Under the pieces are notes generated by a model. The model was not told where the DNA came from and did no database searches. It saw nothing but the letters and a program-made list of their open reading frames with translations. Below are positions 23,553-32,020 of a DNA stretch of 64,000 nucleotides, piece by piece. The first letter of the stretch is position 1. The number at the start of each line of letters is the position of its first letter. The DNA is from Streptomyces canus 299MFChir4.1 (GTDB lineage Bacteria; Actinomycetota; Actinomycetes; Streptomycetales; Streptomycetaceae): positions 62,001 to 126,000 of the forward strand of contig NZ_KB911591.1 in the NCBI RefSeq assembly GCF_000383615.1. The letters are read 5' to 3'. A program made the translations under genes and the position numbers.

Positions 23553-24222
23553 TCAGCGGCCCGCCGGAGTCCCCGGGGCAGATGCTGTCGGTCGTACCGG
23601 GACGGGGCATGCCGCACAGCATCTCGGCGGGGTCGGTGTCGGGGTCGGTGTACGGCCGGCAGGCGGCGAGGGGAGAGAGGACGAGCTTGGTCTGCTTGAG
23701 CCTGGTTCCGCCGATGCCGGGCCCGGTGCGTCCCCAGCCGAGCACGGTGGCCTTCCGGCCGTCGGCCACCAGCTTGCCGTCCTGGGGGCCGGCCACCGGG
23801 ATCGTCCGGTACGGCATCGGCCGGTCCAGGGAGAGGACGGCGGCGTCGTGGGCGTAACCGGGCCCGCCGTACCGCGAGTCCAGCCTGGCCGACGTGACCG
23901 CCCGCTCCGTGCCGTCGGTGCCGTCCACCCGGGTGCGGCCGCCGACGACCGTCAGCGTGGACACATCGCCGGCGCTCTCCACGCAGTGGGCGGCCGTGAG
24001 CACCTTCGTGGGCGCGACGAGGGTGCCACCGCAGAACTGCCTGCCCTCCAACTCGATCAACATCGCGTACGGCCGGGCCTTCGTGGTGGCCGGGCCACCG
24101 CCCTTGATCGCGGAGGCGGGAGTGGCGGTGGACCAGAGTGCGGCCGCGGCGAGCACGGCGGTGGTGACGACGGCGGCCGTACGCGTTCCGGGACGGGTGG
24201 CTCCGGCGGAGCGGATCGACAT
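23428..24222 (-). CDS. Secreted trypsin-like serine protease (S1 family)
   Basis: 264 residues. A Sec signal peptide is followed by a short propeptide-like stretch and IKGGGPATTKARPYA, the counterpart of the IVGG start of mature trypsins. The triad is visible: His in VLTAAHC, Asp in YAHDAAVLSL, Ser in CPGDSGGPL. Cysteine pairs sit as in chymotrypsin-fold enzymes. It is an extracellular protease. The ATG at 24222 has AGGGGGAA upstream; an in-frame start nine codons earlier is less likely. It converges on the terminal-protein-like gene. Confidence 0.92.
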   Translation of the reverse strand: MSIRSAGATRPGTRTAAVVTTAVLAAAALWSTATPASAIKGGGPATTKARPYAMLIELEGRQFCGGTLVAPTKVLTAAHCVESAGDVSTLTVVGGRTRVDGTDGTERAVTSARLDSRYGGPGYAHDAAVLSLDRPMPYRTIPVAGPQDGKLVADGRKATVLGWGRTGPGIGGTRLKQTKLVLSPLAACRPYTDPDTDPAEMLCGMPRPGTTDSICPGDSGGPLISGGKVVGIVSSGNKYCDEQFPVSVFVRADSVAADLGIPTH

Positions 24223-24353
24223 CGCGGTTCCCCCTGAACTGCTTGGCACGGGGCGTGGATCGGCCCCGCGTGGTGTGGTCGGTGGGGAGGACGAGCGTCG
24301 GGGGCCCGTCGGTTTCGCGGAACGCCGTGTCGCGGTCCGCGTTCGTCGGACGT

Positions 24354-24479
24354 TCAGGCGTCCGCCGCCGGTCGCCGTCGCAGGGGGAGGATCTGGAACG
24401 GCCCCGGTCTGGCCCGGGCCACCTCCGACGGCGGCACCGACCGCAGGTCGTAGGCCCCCTCCCCGCCGCCCTGACGCAT
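24354..24479 (-). CDS. Short ORF of unknown function after the SDR gene
   Basis: 41 residues (MRQGGGEGAYDLRSVPPSEV...), starting nine bases after the SDR stop on the same strand. About 36 of 40 codons end in G or C, which fits coding use here. There is no strong Shine-Dalgarno sequence and no recognised domain. It could be a real small protein, a remnant, or chance in high-GC DNA. Confidence 0.25.
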   Translation of the reverse strand: MRQGGGEGAYDLRSVPPSEVARARPGPFQILPLRRRPAADA

Positions 24480-24488
24480 CACCGGCTC

Positions 24489-25229
24489 TCAGGTCAGGTT
24501 CAGGCCGCCGTCCAGCACGATGACCTCACCGGTCAGATAGCCGCTGCCGATCACCGACGCCACCAGGTCGGCCACGTCATCGGGTCGCGCCGGGCGGTGC
24601 ATCGGCGCACGTTCCCGCCACAGCTCGTGCGCCTGGGCCCAGTCCTTCGTCATCGGCGTGTCCACGAGGCCCGGCGCCACCGCGTTCACCCGCACGTCGG
24701 GCCCGAGCGCGGACGCGAGCAGCCGGGTCACGTGGTTGAGCGCGGCCTTGCTCGCCGCGTACGGCACCGAGGAACCCTTGGGCCGTACGCCGGCGTGGCT
24801 GGTGATGTTGACGATGCTGCCGCCCCCGGGGGACCGCCGTAGCGCCGGAAGGGCCGCGGTGCACAGCACCCAGGGCGCGATGAGGTTGACCTCCAGCAGT
24901 TCCCGCCAGTCCGCCGCAGTCGCCGCCGCGAGGTCCGCGTGCGGGATGGGCCGACTGATGCCCGCGTTGTTCACCAGCACGTCCAGCCGCCCGAACTGGT
25001 CCAGCGCCCTCTCGACCAGCCCCCGGGCCTCGTCCTCGACGCCGAGGTCCGCCTGGACGTAGGCCCCGCCGAGCTCCGCCGCCAGCGCCCGCCCGGCCTC
25101 AGCGCTGCGTCGCGAGTGCACGACGACCCGCGTCCCGTCCGCCGCGAGCCGCCGTACGACGGCCTCGCCGATCCCCGACGTGGACCCGGTGACCAGGGCG
25201 ACGGGCCGGTCTCCTGCTTCGATGCTCAT
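24489..25229 (-). CDS. Short-chain dehydrogenase/reductase
   Basis: 246 residues, classical SDR length. Cofactor motif VTGSTSGIGEAVVRRL (TGxxxGIG), NNAG at VLVNNAGISRP, catalytic Ser in IVNITSHAGV, and YAASK in VPYAASKAAL for Tyr and Lys; C-terminal YLTGEVIVLDGGLNLT. HSRRS after the second strand suggests NADP preference. The substrate is unknown. The start at 25229 lacks a clear Shine-Dalgarno, so initiation is uncertain. It is the only visible reductase besides the aldo/keto reductase, but it is far from the PKS block. Confidence 0.88.
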   Translation of the reverse strand: MSIEAGDRPVALVTGSTSGIGEAVVRRLAADGTRVVVHSRRSAEAGRALAAELGGAYVQADLGVEDEARGLVERALDQFGRLDVLVNNAGISRPIPHADLAAATAADWRELLEVNLIAPWVLCTAALPALRRSPGGGSIVNITSHAGVRPKGSSVPYAASKAALNHVTRLLASALGPDVRVNAVAPGLVDTPMTKDWAQAHELWRERAPMHRPARPDDVADLVASVIGSGYLTGEVIVLDGGLNLT

Positions 25230-25339
25230 GACAGTGGATCTTGTCACGGCGCGCCCGAAGCAGGTCCACGGACAACGGTCAGTAGCCGGGCCCCGGGGCC
25301 CGCGCGGCGGTCGAGCGACCACGGCGCACCACGCCGTCG

Positions 25340-25620
25340 ACCCCGTGTCGCTCGCCCCGCTGCTCGCCGACTGGCTGGTCGCGACGGCCCCGGCCGTCCA
25401 CCGGACCGCCGACCAGCTGCGCGGCGGCGACTACACCCAAGGGGTCGTCTCCAGCCTCGCCATGCAGGTGGCCGGCACTCCGGCCTTCCTGAGCACCGCC
25501 GAAGAGCAGGGCGTCAGTCCGGAACTGGTCCGCCCCTACTTCGAGTTGATGCGCCGTCGGCTGGCCGAGGGCGGCGGGGAGGAGGACCTGACGGGCGTGA
25601 TCGACCTGCTGGTGCGCTGA
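25340..25620 (+). pseudogene. Remnant of an imine reductase / 6PGDH-like dehydrogenase (C-terminal part)
   Basis: About 90 residues (VDPVSLAPLLADWLVATAPA ... YFELMRRRLAEGGGEEDLTG) resemble the C-terminal helical dimerisation domain of NADPH imine reductases and related beta-hydroxyacid dehydrogenases. The Rossmann N-terminal part is missing: upstream in this frame runs through the start of the divergent SDR gene with unrelated sequence. It is probably a truncated relic, possibly left by the event that placed the SDR here. A short functional gene from a GTG near 25349 cannot be excluded. Confidence 0.55.
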
Positions 25621-25652
25621 CGGTCGCTGGCCGCCTGGGCCGCACCGGTCCT

Positions 25653-25682
25653 CGGCCGTGCGGGCAGGCGCCCGCACGGCCG
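25653..25682. terminator. Hairpin terminator between the remnant and a DUF574 methyltransferase gene
   Basis: 13-base perfect arms CGGCCGTGCGGGC (25653-25665) and GCCCGCACGGCCG (25670-25682) with a four-base loop, eight bases past the methyltransferase stop codon. Confidence 0.75.
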
Positions 25683-25690
25683 ACGCCGGG

Positions 25691-26497
25691 TCACGGCTTG
25701 ATGCCCACCCCGGTCCACAGGCTGACCTCGGCGTCCGAGGCGGTCGGCTCCTTGTCCGGGCGCCAGCGATGACCGACCGAGACACCCGGGTCGAGCAGGT
25801 CCAGGCCCTCGAAGAAGCGCGCCACGTCGGCCCGCGAGCGGAACTGCACCGGGGTACCCGCGTTGGTGTAGATGTCCGTGACCTTCTGCCACGTGTCCGG
25901 GTCGAAGTCGGGCGTGCAGTGGCTCAGGGCCAGCGCGCTGCCCGAAGGAAGCTCGGCCAGCAGACGGCTCACGATGCCGTACGGGTCCTGCGCGTCGGTG
26001 ACGAAGTGCATGAGGGCGTTGAGGGACAGCGCCACCGGCCGGTCGGTGTCCAGCGCCTCGGCCAGCTCGGGCGCGTTCAGCAGTGCGCCCGGGTTGTTGA
26101 CGTCGGCCTCGATGTACGCGGTGCGGCCCTGGGGGGTGTTGCGCATCAGACGCTCGGCGTACTTGAGGACCAGGGGGTCGTTGTCGGCGTAGACCACCCG
26201 GGCGTCGGGCACCACCGACTGCGCGACCTGGTGGAGGTTCGGCTCGGTGGGGATACCGGTGCCGACGTCCAGCCACTGGCGGATGCCGTGCTCCTTCGCG
26301 AGCACGCGGGTGGCGCGGTGCATGAACGCGCGGTTCTCCCGGGCGCAGGTGAAGATGCCGGGGTAGACCGACGCGACGGCCTCGGCCGCCTGCTTGTCGA
26401 CGTCGAAGTGGTCCTTGCCGCCGAGGTAGTAGTCGTACATCCGGGCGGAGTGGGGCCGGCTGGTGTCGATCTCCCGCGCGGCGTGGGAGTGGGTCAT
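25691..26497 (-). CDS. DUF574 SAM-dependent methyltransferase
   Basis: 268 residues. It has the family opening RPHSARMYDYYLGGKDHFDV, the SAM-binding WLDVGTGIPTEPNLHQVAQ, VVYADNDPLVL, and a LWTGVGIKP end. These actinobacterial methyltransferases (PF04672) are abundant beside XRE/DUF397 regulators; their substrates are unknown. The ATG at 26497 follows GGGACAGG. It lies 74 bases downstream of the DUF397 gene on the same strand and may belong to the same transcript. A paralogue is at 29868. Confidence 0.9.
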   Translation of the reverse strand: MTHSHAAREIDTSRPHSARMYDYYLGGKDHFDVDKQAAEAVASVYPGIFTCARENRAFMHRATRVLAKEHGIRQWLDVGTGIPTEPNLHQVAQSVVPDARVVYADNDPLVLKYAERLMRNTPQGRTAYIEADVNNPGALLNAPELAEALDTDRPVALSLNALMHFVTDAQDPYGIVSRLLAELPSGSALALSHCTPDFDPDTWQKVTDIYTNAGTPVQFRSRADVARFFEGLDLLDPGVSVGHRWRPDKEPTASDAEVSLWTGVGIKP

Positions 26498-26571
26498 CCT
26501 GTCCCTTTCAGTGGTGTGCGTGGGGGTGTCGGGCAGGTCGCTGCCGGGGCAGGTCCGGCTCGGGTCATGGG

Positions 26572-26823
26572 TCAGCCGGCCGTGAGATGGTCGGCGAGGC
26601 CCCGCTTGACGCCCGCGACGAACGCGGCGATCTCCTGCGGGGTGTAGATCAGGGCGGGTCCGGCCGGATCGGTCGACTGCCGCAGTGCCACCCGGCCGTC
26701 GGCCAGGAGCTTGGTCTGCACGCACTGGCCGCCGTTGGGGCCGCTCCACGGGGACTCCCAGCCCTGCTCGCCGAGGTCGGTGGCCGGCATCCCGTTGTAG
26801 ACGTGACAGTCGGTGCTGGTCAT
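26572..26823 (-). CDS. DUF397 protein
   Basis: 83 residues with the DUF397 pattern: GWESPWSGPNGGQCVQTKLL, VALRQSTDPAGPALIYTPQE and a C-terminal IAAFVAGVKRG helix. Such small proteins are encoded right after XRE/DUF5753 regulators in Streptomyces (the WhiJ and BldB-like gene sets) and are thought to act with them, often as a toxin-antitoxin-like or partner-switching pair. Its ATG overlaps the regulator stop by four bases. Confidence 0.9.
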   Translation of the reverse strand: MTSTDCHVYNGMPATDLGEQGWESPWSGPNGGQCVQTKLLADGRVALRQSTDPAGPALIYTPQEIAAFVAGVKRGLADHLTAG

Positions 26824-27695
26824 GAGTACTCCTTGCGCATGCGGTTCAGGAGTGCCTTGCTGTCCGCGTCCGAGCTCAGCAGGGACATGCGGTTGTGCGC
26901 CTCCAGATGCGCCGAAACGTCCGAGCGCTGGTCGAGGTACATCGCGCCGGAGAGGACCTCGGTGTAGACGATGTCCGGCAGCTCCGGTTCCTCGAAGCGG
27001 AAGTAGGTGAACGGGGCGCACGCGCCCACGTGGGCACCGGCCGTGAACGGCACCACGTCCACGCTGACGTGTTCCAGTTCCGAGATCTCCAGGAGCCGTT
27101 CGATCTGTTCCCGCATGACCTCGGGGCCGCCGACCACCCGGTGCAGTACGGCCTCTTCCATCACCACCCACAGCGTGGGCGCGTCGGGTCTGGCCAGCAG
27201 GCTCTGGCGGCGCAGCCGCAGGTCCACCCGCCGCCCGAGGTCCTCGTCGGCCTCGTTGGGGAAGCCGCCGCGCAGCACTCCGCGCGCGTACGCGTGGGTC
27301 TGCAGCAGCCCCGTGACGTAGTGGGGCTCGTAGGTGCGCAGGGTCCTGGCCCCGGCCTCCAGGCTGACGTATGCGCTGAACCAGTTGGGCAGGACGTCCC
27401 GGTAGGTGTGCCACCAGCCGGGCTCGTTGGCCCGCTCGGCGAGGGCGACGAACTCGTCGATCTCCTGCCGGTCGGCCCCGTAGGTCTCCAGCAGCTTCTC
27501 CACGTAGAGCGGCTTGAGGGCGACCTCGGCCTTCTCCAGGCGGCGGATGGTCAGGGAGGTCACCCTGAGTGCCTTGGCCGCGTCCTCCAGCGAGGCCCCC
27601 GCGCCCTGCCGCCGCTCCTGAAGGCGCCGGCCCAGGATCATGCGCAGCACGGTGGGAGCACTGGTGCCACCGGTGCCCGTACGGCCTTCGCTCAC
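26820..27695 (-). CDS. XRE-family regulator with DUF5753 domain
   Basis: 291 residues. HTH at about 15-70 (LGRRLQERRQGAGASLEDAA, LRVTSLTIRRLEKAEVALKP) and a DUF5753 C-terminal domain (YEPHYVTGLLQTHAYARGVL, RRQSLLARPDAPTLWVVMEE, VDVVPFTAGAHVGACAPFTY, DIVYTEVLSGAMYLDQ). These are WhiJ-like developmental regulators of streptomycetes. GTG start at 27695, seven bases after GGAGG. It is coupled to the DUF397 gene and divergent from an anti-sigma-type ATPase gene, the standard three-gene neighbourhood. Confidence 0.92.
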   Translation of the reverse strand: MSEGRTGTGGTSAPTVLRMILGRRLQERRQGAGASLEDAAKALRVTSLTIRRLEKAEVALKPLYVEKLLETYGADRQEIDEFVALAERANEPGWWHTYRDVLPNWFSAYVSLEAGARTLRTYEPHYVTGLLQTHAYARGVLRGGFPNEADEDLGRRVDLRLRRQSLLARPDAPTLWVVMEEAVLHRVVGGPEVMREQIERLLEISELEHVSVDVVPFTAGAHVGACAPFTYFRFEEPELPDIVYTEVLSGAMYLDQRSDVSAHLEAHNRMSLLSSDADSKALLNRMRKEYS

Positions 27696-27955
27696 GTCCT
27701 GACCTCCTGAAGGGGTGTCACCGGCACGAGTCTGACAGCGACTTGCTGACGGCACCAGGCGGATATCGGCTTTCTGAAATTATCAGGAAGCTGGTTGCAG
27801 GTTGAACTTGGGTGCGAGCATAGTGACTTGTGCGAACCGTGCCGCCGAACGCGCGCCCGGTGCCGTCAACCGCCCACACCCACGGGCGGGTTGGCATTTC
27901 CCTGCCCGATGAGTCTCGCCCGGCCGCGCCGCCGCCCCCACGGAAGGCCAACACC

Positions 27956-28396
27956 GTGTCCCCCCACACGACCTCGTCCCCTCAGCTGTTAGACGCCGTG
28001 GACCAGGAACGAACCCACTGGATCGAACTTCCCGCGCACCGCTCCAGCATCGGGGTCGCCCGTCGCTCCGTGGGCACCCGGCTCAAGGCCTGGAGCCTGC
28101 CGGGCGAGCTGTGCTCGGACGCGGTGCTGCTCCTGTCCGAGCTGGCCACCAATGCCGTGTGCCACACCTTCAGCGCACGCATTCTGTGCGGCATCGGGCT
28201 GGTCGGCGCCGGGGTCCTCCGGTTGGAGGTGCACGACCACGACCGCTCGGGCCCCACGCTCCGCCGGTGCCGTGCGAGCCTCGACGACGAGGGCGGGCGC
28301 GGCCTGTTCCTCGTGGAGGAACTCGCGGACACCTGGGGGGTGGACCGGTCCAGACTCACCGGCGGCAACGCCGTGTGGGCGAATCTGACCGCCTGA
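27956..28396 (+). CDS. ATP-binding anti-sigma-factor-like protein (HATPase_c)
   Basis: 146 residues. N-box LLLSELATNAVCHT and G-box GGRGLFLVEELADTWGV mark a GHKL ATPase of the SpoIIAB/RsbW kind. Such proteins bind sigma factors, anti-sigma antagonists or DUF397-type partners. The GTG at 27956 lies eight bases after GGAAGG; the frame is open back to 27830 but with low-complexity sequence. It converges with the PP2C phosphatase gene with one base between stop codons, which suggests a kinase/phosphatase pair. Confidence 0.85.
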   Translation: MSPHTTSSPQLLDAVDQERTHWIELPAHRSSIGVARRSVGTRLKAWSLPGELCSDAVLLLSELATNAVCHTFSARILCGIGLVGAGVLRLEVHDHDRSGPTLRRCRASLDDEGGRGLFLVEELADTWGVDRSRLTGGNAVWANLTA

Positions 28397-28397
28397 A

Positions 28398-29822
28398 CTA
28401 GTCCTTGGAGGGCGTGAGTTCGGCCAGCAGCAGGGTCCGGTCGTCCGCTCCGGCCGGATCGGAGGGGGCGTGTAGCAGCCGTCGGCACAGCGCGGGGAGC
28501 GGGTCTTGGTCGACGGCCGCCGCGTCGAGCGCCCGGGCGAGGCGGGTGATCTGGTGGTCTATGTCGGTGTCCCGGGACTCGACCAGACCGTCGCTGTAGA
28601 GCACGAGCAGCGAGGGGGCGTCGATGGTCAGGACGGTCGGCTCGTACGTGCCCGCGGCGAGGCCGAGCGGCAGTCCCGCGCCGACCAGCGTGACCGGAGC
28701 GGTCCGGCCGTCCGGGCCGCGCAGCAGCGGGGGCGGATGGCCGGCGCCCACGAGTGTGCAGGTGCGCTGCCGGGGGTCCCACTCGGCGTAGATGCAGGTC
28801 GCGAAGGAGGCGCCCGGGGTGTCGCTGGCGAGTGCGTCGAGCCGTCGTACGAGGTCGGCGGCGGGGATGTCGAGGCCCGCCAGAGTGCGTACGGCGGTGC
28901 GCAGTTGGATCATCGCCACGGCGGACTCCGGGCCGTGCCCCATGGCGTCCCCGACGATCATACTGACCCGGTCGCCGGGCCGTCTGAGCACGTCGAACCA
29001 GTCGCCGCCGATGATCGAGCCCTGTCCGGCGGGCAGGGAGCCGTGGGCGATGCGCAAGCCCTCGACCTCCTGGATCGTGCCGGGCAGCAGACTGCCCCGG
29101 ATGGCCAGCGCGGTGCGGCGCTCGTGCTCGTAGCGGCGCGCGTTGTCCAGGGCGACGGCGGCCCGCGCGGCCAGCGACTCCACGGCGGCGGTCTCCGCGG
29201 TCAGGAACGGCCCGCGGTCCGGTCCGCGAGAGCAGGCCACGAAACCGATCGCCCCGCCCCGCAGCCGCAGCGGCACCACCAGGAAGGACCGCGACTTGAG
29301 GAGTTCGTCGACCCGCTCGTCCCGCCCGGCGGAGGCGGCGAGCCGCTCGGCCGTGTGGTCGTCGACGGAGTCCAGCAACTGCGCGTGTCCGTCCACCAGC
29401 GCGCGGGCGTACGGCGTCTCGCGGGGAAAGACGATCACCTCGCCGACCGGCAGGACGCCCTCCCAGGACTCGGGCGCGTCGGTGCCCACCCGCAGGGCCA
29501 GCCGGCGCGCCTCGATCTGGGCGGGATCCGCGCCGGCGTACGTGGTCTCCTCGCGGCGCCACCGCTCCAGCAGATAGAGGGAGGCCGCGTCGCAGAAGCC
29601 GGGTGTCAGCGCGTGCACGACATGACTGCCGGTCAGCCCCAGGTCGAGCTCCGAGCCGATGACGTCGGCCGCGGGGGAGAAGAAGGACCGCCGGGGCGGG
29701 GGCACGGCGGTGGGGGTGTCGTCGGAGCGGCTGTGGGGTTCGTTCCGCAGGGTCGTGGGGCCTTTCCGGGTGGGGGTCCGGGCGCCCGGCAGGGACAACT
29801 GATCGCCAGGCGTCGACGGCAA
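28398..29822 (-). CDS. GAF-domain PP2C (SpoIIE-type) phosphatase
   Basis: 474 residues from the longest frame (TTG start, weakly supported; the true start may be up to 40 codons later). A GAF sensor spans about 70-235 (SFLVVPLRLRGGAIGFVACS ... FLTAETAAVESLAARAAVAL), then the PP2C catalytic domain 250-470 with metal-binding motifs IIGGDWFDVL, VGDAMGHGPESA and LYSDGLVE. It should dephosphorylate an anti-sigma antagonist. It has no kinase of its own, but the anti-sigma-like ATPase gene is convergent and adjacent. Confidence 0.85.
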   Translation of the reverse strand: MPSTPGDQLSLPGARTPTRKGPTTLRNEPHSRSDDTPTAVPPPRRSFFSPAADVIGSELDLGLTGSHVVHALTPGFCDAASLYLLERWRREETTYAGADPAQIEARRLALRVGTDAPESWEGVLPVGEVIVFPRETPYARALVDGHAQLLDSVDDHTAERLAASAGRDERVDELLKSRSFLVVPLRLRGGAIGFVACSRGPDRGPFLTAETAAVESLAARAAVALDNARRYEHERRTALAIRGSLLPGTIQEVEGLRIAHGSLPAGQGSIIGGDWFDVLRRPGDRVSMIVGDAMGHGPESAVAMIQLRTAVRTLAGLDIPAADLVRRLDALASDTPGASFATCIYAEWDPRQRTCTLVGAGHPPPLLRGPDGRTAPVTLVGAGLPLGLAAGTYEPTVLTIDAPSLLVLYSDGLVESRDTDIDHQITRLARALDAAAVDQDPLPALCRRLLHAPSDPAGADDRTLLLAELTPSKD

Positions 29823-29867
29823 CTATATGATGAGGCGTCAAGTACCTTGGTGGGAAAGGACGTTCTG

Positions 29868-30680
29868 GTGAACGACACGGATGCTCTGCCGCCAGGGGCC
29901 GATCCGGACAAGGCGAGCGTAGCCCGGATGTACGACGCGTTGCTGGGTGGGGAGCACAACTTCGCCATCGACCGGGAGGCGGTGGCGGCCGTCACCGGCA
30001 TCGACCCCCAGGTTCGGGCGCTGGCCCGGGCCAACCGCGCCTTCCTCGGACGGGCCGTACGGCTCCTGGTCGGGGCCGGCGTCCGCCAGTTCATCGACCT
30101 CGGCTCCGGTATCCCGACCCAGGGCAACGTCCACGAGGTGGCCCAGGCGGCGAACCCCAAGGCCCGGGTGGTCTACGTGGACAAGGACCCGGTGGCGGTC
30201 GCCCACAGCACCACCCTGCTGGCCGACAACCCGCTCGCCGACATCGTCGACGCCGACATCCGGCGGCCGGCCGACGTCCTGGCCTCGCCGCAGGTGCGTG
30301 AGCTGATCGACTTCGACGAGCCGGTCGCCGTGCTGATGGTCGCGATCCTGCACTTCGTCGCGCCCGAGGAGAACCCGGCCGGCATCGTGGCCGCCTTCCG
30401 GGACGCCCTGCCCGGGGGCAGCTGGCTGGCCCTGTCCCATGCCACGAACGAGGACCGTCCGGACACGGCCGCCGCGGTCACCCAGCTGTACCGCGCCCGG
30501 GCCACCTCACCCGTCACCGTCCGCTCCCACGACGAGATCCAGGGCCTCTTCGCCGGGTTCGAACTGACGGAGCCCGGCCTGGTCCATGTCCCGCTGTGGC
30601 GCCCGGACGAGGGCGAGGACATCCCGGAGAAGCCGTCGGAGTACTGGGTGTACGCGGGAGTCGGCCGCAAGAGCGGGTGA
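29868..30680 (+). CDS. DUF574 SAM-dependent methyltransferase (second copy)
   Basis: 270 residues. DKASVARMYDALLGGEHNFA, FIDLGSGIPTQGNVHEVAQA (SAM loop), VVYVDKDPVAVAHS and a C-terminal YWVYAGVGRKSG match the same family as the gene at 25691. The GTG at 29868 is chosen for the AAAGGA eight bases upstream. It is divergent from the GAF-PP2C gene with a 45-base gap. The two paralogues bracket the XRE/DUF397/ATPase/PP2C set. Confidence 0.9.
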   Translation: MNDTDALPPGADPDKASVARMYDALLGGEHNFAIDREAVAAVTGIDPQVRALARANRAFLGRAVRLLVGAGVRQFIDLGSGIPTQGNVHEVAQAANPKARVVYVDKDPVAVAHSTTLLADNPLADIVDADIRRPADVLASPQVRELIDFDEPVAVLMVAILHFVAPEENPAGIVAAFRDALPGGSWLALSHATNEDRPDTAAAVTQLYRARATSPVTVRSHDEIQGLFAGFELTEPGLVHVPLWRPDEGEDIPEKPSEYWVYAGVGRKSG

Positions 30681-30757
30681 CAGTGGGGGAAAGCTGCTGA
30701 CGCCGCGGCGGGACGTCGACCGGTCCACCGACCTCCCGTGACCCCCTGACCGCGGAC

Positions 30758-32020
30758 CTACCCCGCGATGGAGTCCAGCTGTTCCGCCGCCGGGCGCAGG
30801 GCCCACAGGTCCCCGCCCGGCGGCGCCTCCAGTGCCGGTACGGCCCTGCGCGCCCGCGTGTCCCCCGCGTCCGCGGCCGCGTGCACGACGTCGGTCGCCG
30901 CGTACCGCAGGAACTCCAGCTCCGGATGGGGCCAGGCGGCCGCCCCGGTCGCGGCGGGCAACAGGTAGTCCACCGCCCTGAACAGGCTCTGCCCGTCCGG
31001 GCCTCGGTAGGCCCACAGATCGACGCCGACGTGCCGGCCGATGGCTGCGAGCCTGGTGTAGGCGACCAGGTCGAAGGTCGAGTAGTGCCAGCTCCGGGTG
31101 CGGGTCAGCTCCTGGGGCTGGCTTCCGTCGGCCGCGATCTGCGGAGCGAGGCGCTTGCTCCGGGCGTCCAGGACCGTACGGCGGGCCAGTGCCCGGTCGC
31201 CGGTCGCGTACGCGAGGCCGGCGAGCAGCAGATCGTAGAAGGTGCCGTGGTTGTTGGCCGCGGCGCCCTCCTGCTTGCCGAAGTCGCTGTCCTTGAGCCA
31301 GCCGAGGAAGTCGGCGTTCCACCGGGCCATGCCGGTGCGGTCCTTCCCGCTCCAGCCGGGTGCGCCGGTGTCCAGAAGGGCGAGCGCGTCGACGACGCTG
31401 GTGTACGACTGGGAGAAGTCGATGATGCCGATGGCCCGGCCGTCGTACTTGCAGGGGATGAACTGCGCGTGGTCCAGGTTGGGGTTCATGCGCGTGGCCG
31501 GGTCCAGGAACCAGGTGCGCAGCACCTGCCCGGCCTTGCGCGCGTACCGGCTGTCGCCGGTGTAGTACCAGGCGAGGGAGAGGTCGTAGGCGGAGTCGAA
31601 GGTCTTCTCGACGTCCTGGCGGTCGGTGCCGGAGTCGACCTCGGGATTGCGCTCGCCGTCCCGCTGGACGTACGGGCAGCCCCAGGGGTTGCCGGCGGTG
31701 GGGGCCTGGGAGGGCCACCAGTAGGGGGCCTGGCTGAGGTAGTCGTGGACGTCGCCACCGGGGGCGGGCCTCGGCTTGTCGACGACGGTCCAGGGGCCCT
31801 GGTCCAGCCACTTGTCGGCGCGGGCGGTCAATCCCCGCACTGCTCGCCGGAGTCGCGGATCCCCCCGGTCGATGCGGACCTTCGTCTGCTGCAGGCGGGC
31901 GCCGTCGAGAACCGCGGTGTGCGGGACGGCGGTCCGCGCTGCGGCCGGTGCGGCGAACCCGGTGGTGAACGCGGCGAGGGCGGTCAGCAGGGCGACGCAC
32001 AGGCGGGAGCGGGCGCTCAT
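30758..32020 (-). CDS. Secreted alginate-lyase-superfamily protein
   Basis: 420 residues. A Sec signal peptide (MSARSRLCVALLTALAAFTT, cleavage near APAAAR) precedes an (alpha/alpha) toroid of the alginate lyase family: YLSQAPYWWPSQAPTAGNPW, FDSAYDLSLAWYYTGDSRYA, and the catalytic EGAAANNHGTFYDLLLAGLA, where Asn-Asn-His is the active-site signature. It cleaves a uronic-acid polysaccharide outside the cell; alginate, glucuronan or a pectin-like chain are all possible. Its start overlaps the upstream lyase stop by four bases, so the two are co-translated. Confidence 0.85.
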   Translation of the reverse strand: MSARSRLCVALLTALAAFTTGFAAPAAARTAVPHTAVLDGARLQQTKVRIDRGDPRLRRAVRGLTARADKWLDQGPWTVVDKPRPAPGGDVHDYLSQAPYWWPSQAPTAGNPWGCPYVQRDGERNPEVDSGTDRQDVEKTFDSAYDLSLAWYYTGDSRYARKAGQVLRTWFLDPATRMNPNLDHAQFIPCKYDGRAIGIIDFSQSYTSVVDALALLDTGAPGWSGKDRTGMARWNADFLGWLKDSDFGKQEGAAANNHGTFYDLLLAGLAYATGDRALARRTVLDARSKRLAPQIAADGSQPQELTRTRSWHYSTFDLVAYTRLAAIGRHVGVDLWAYRGPDGQSLFRAVDYLLPAATGAAAWPHPELEFLRYAATDVVHAAADAGDTRARRAVPALEAPPGGDLWALRPAAEQLDSIAG

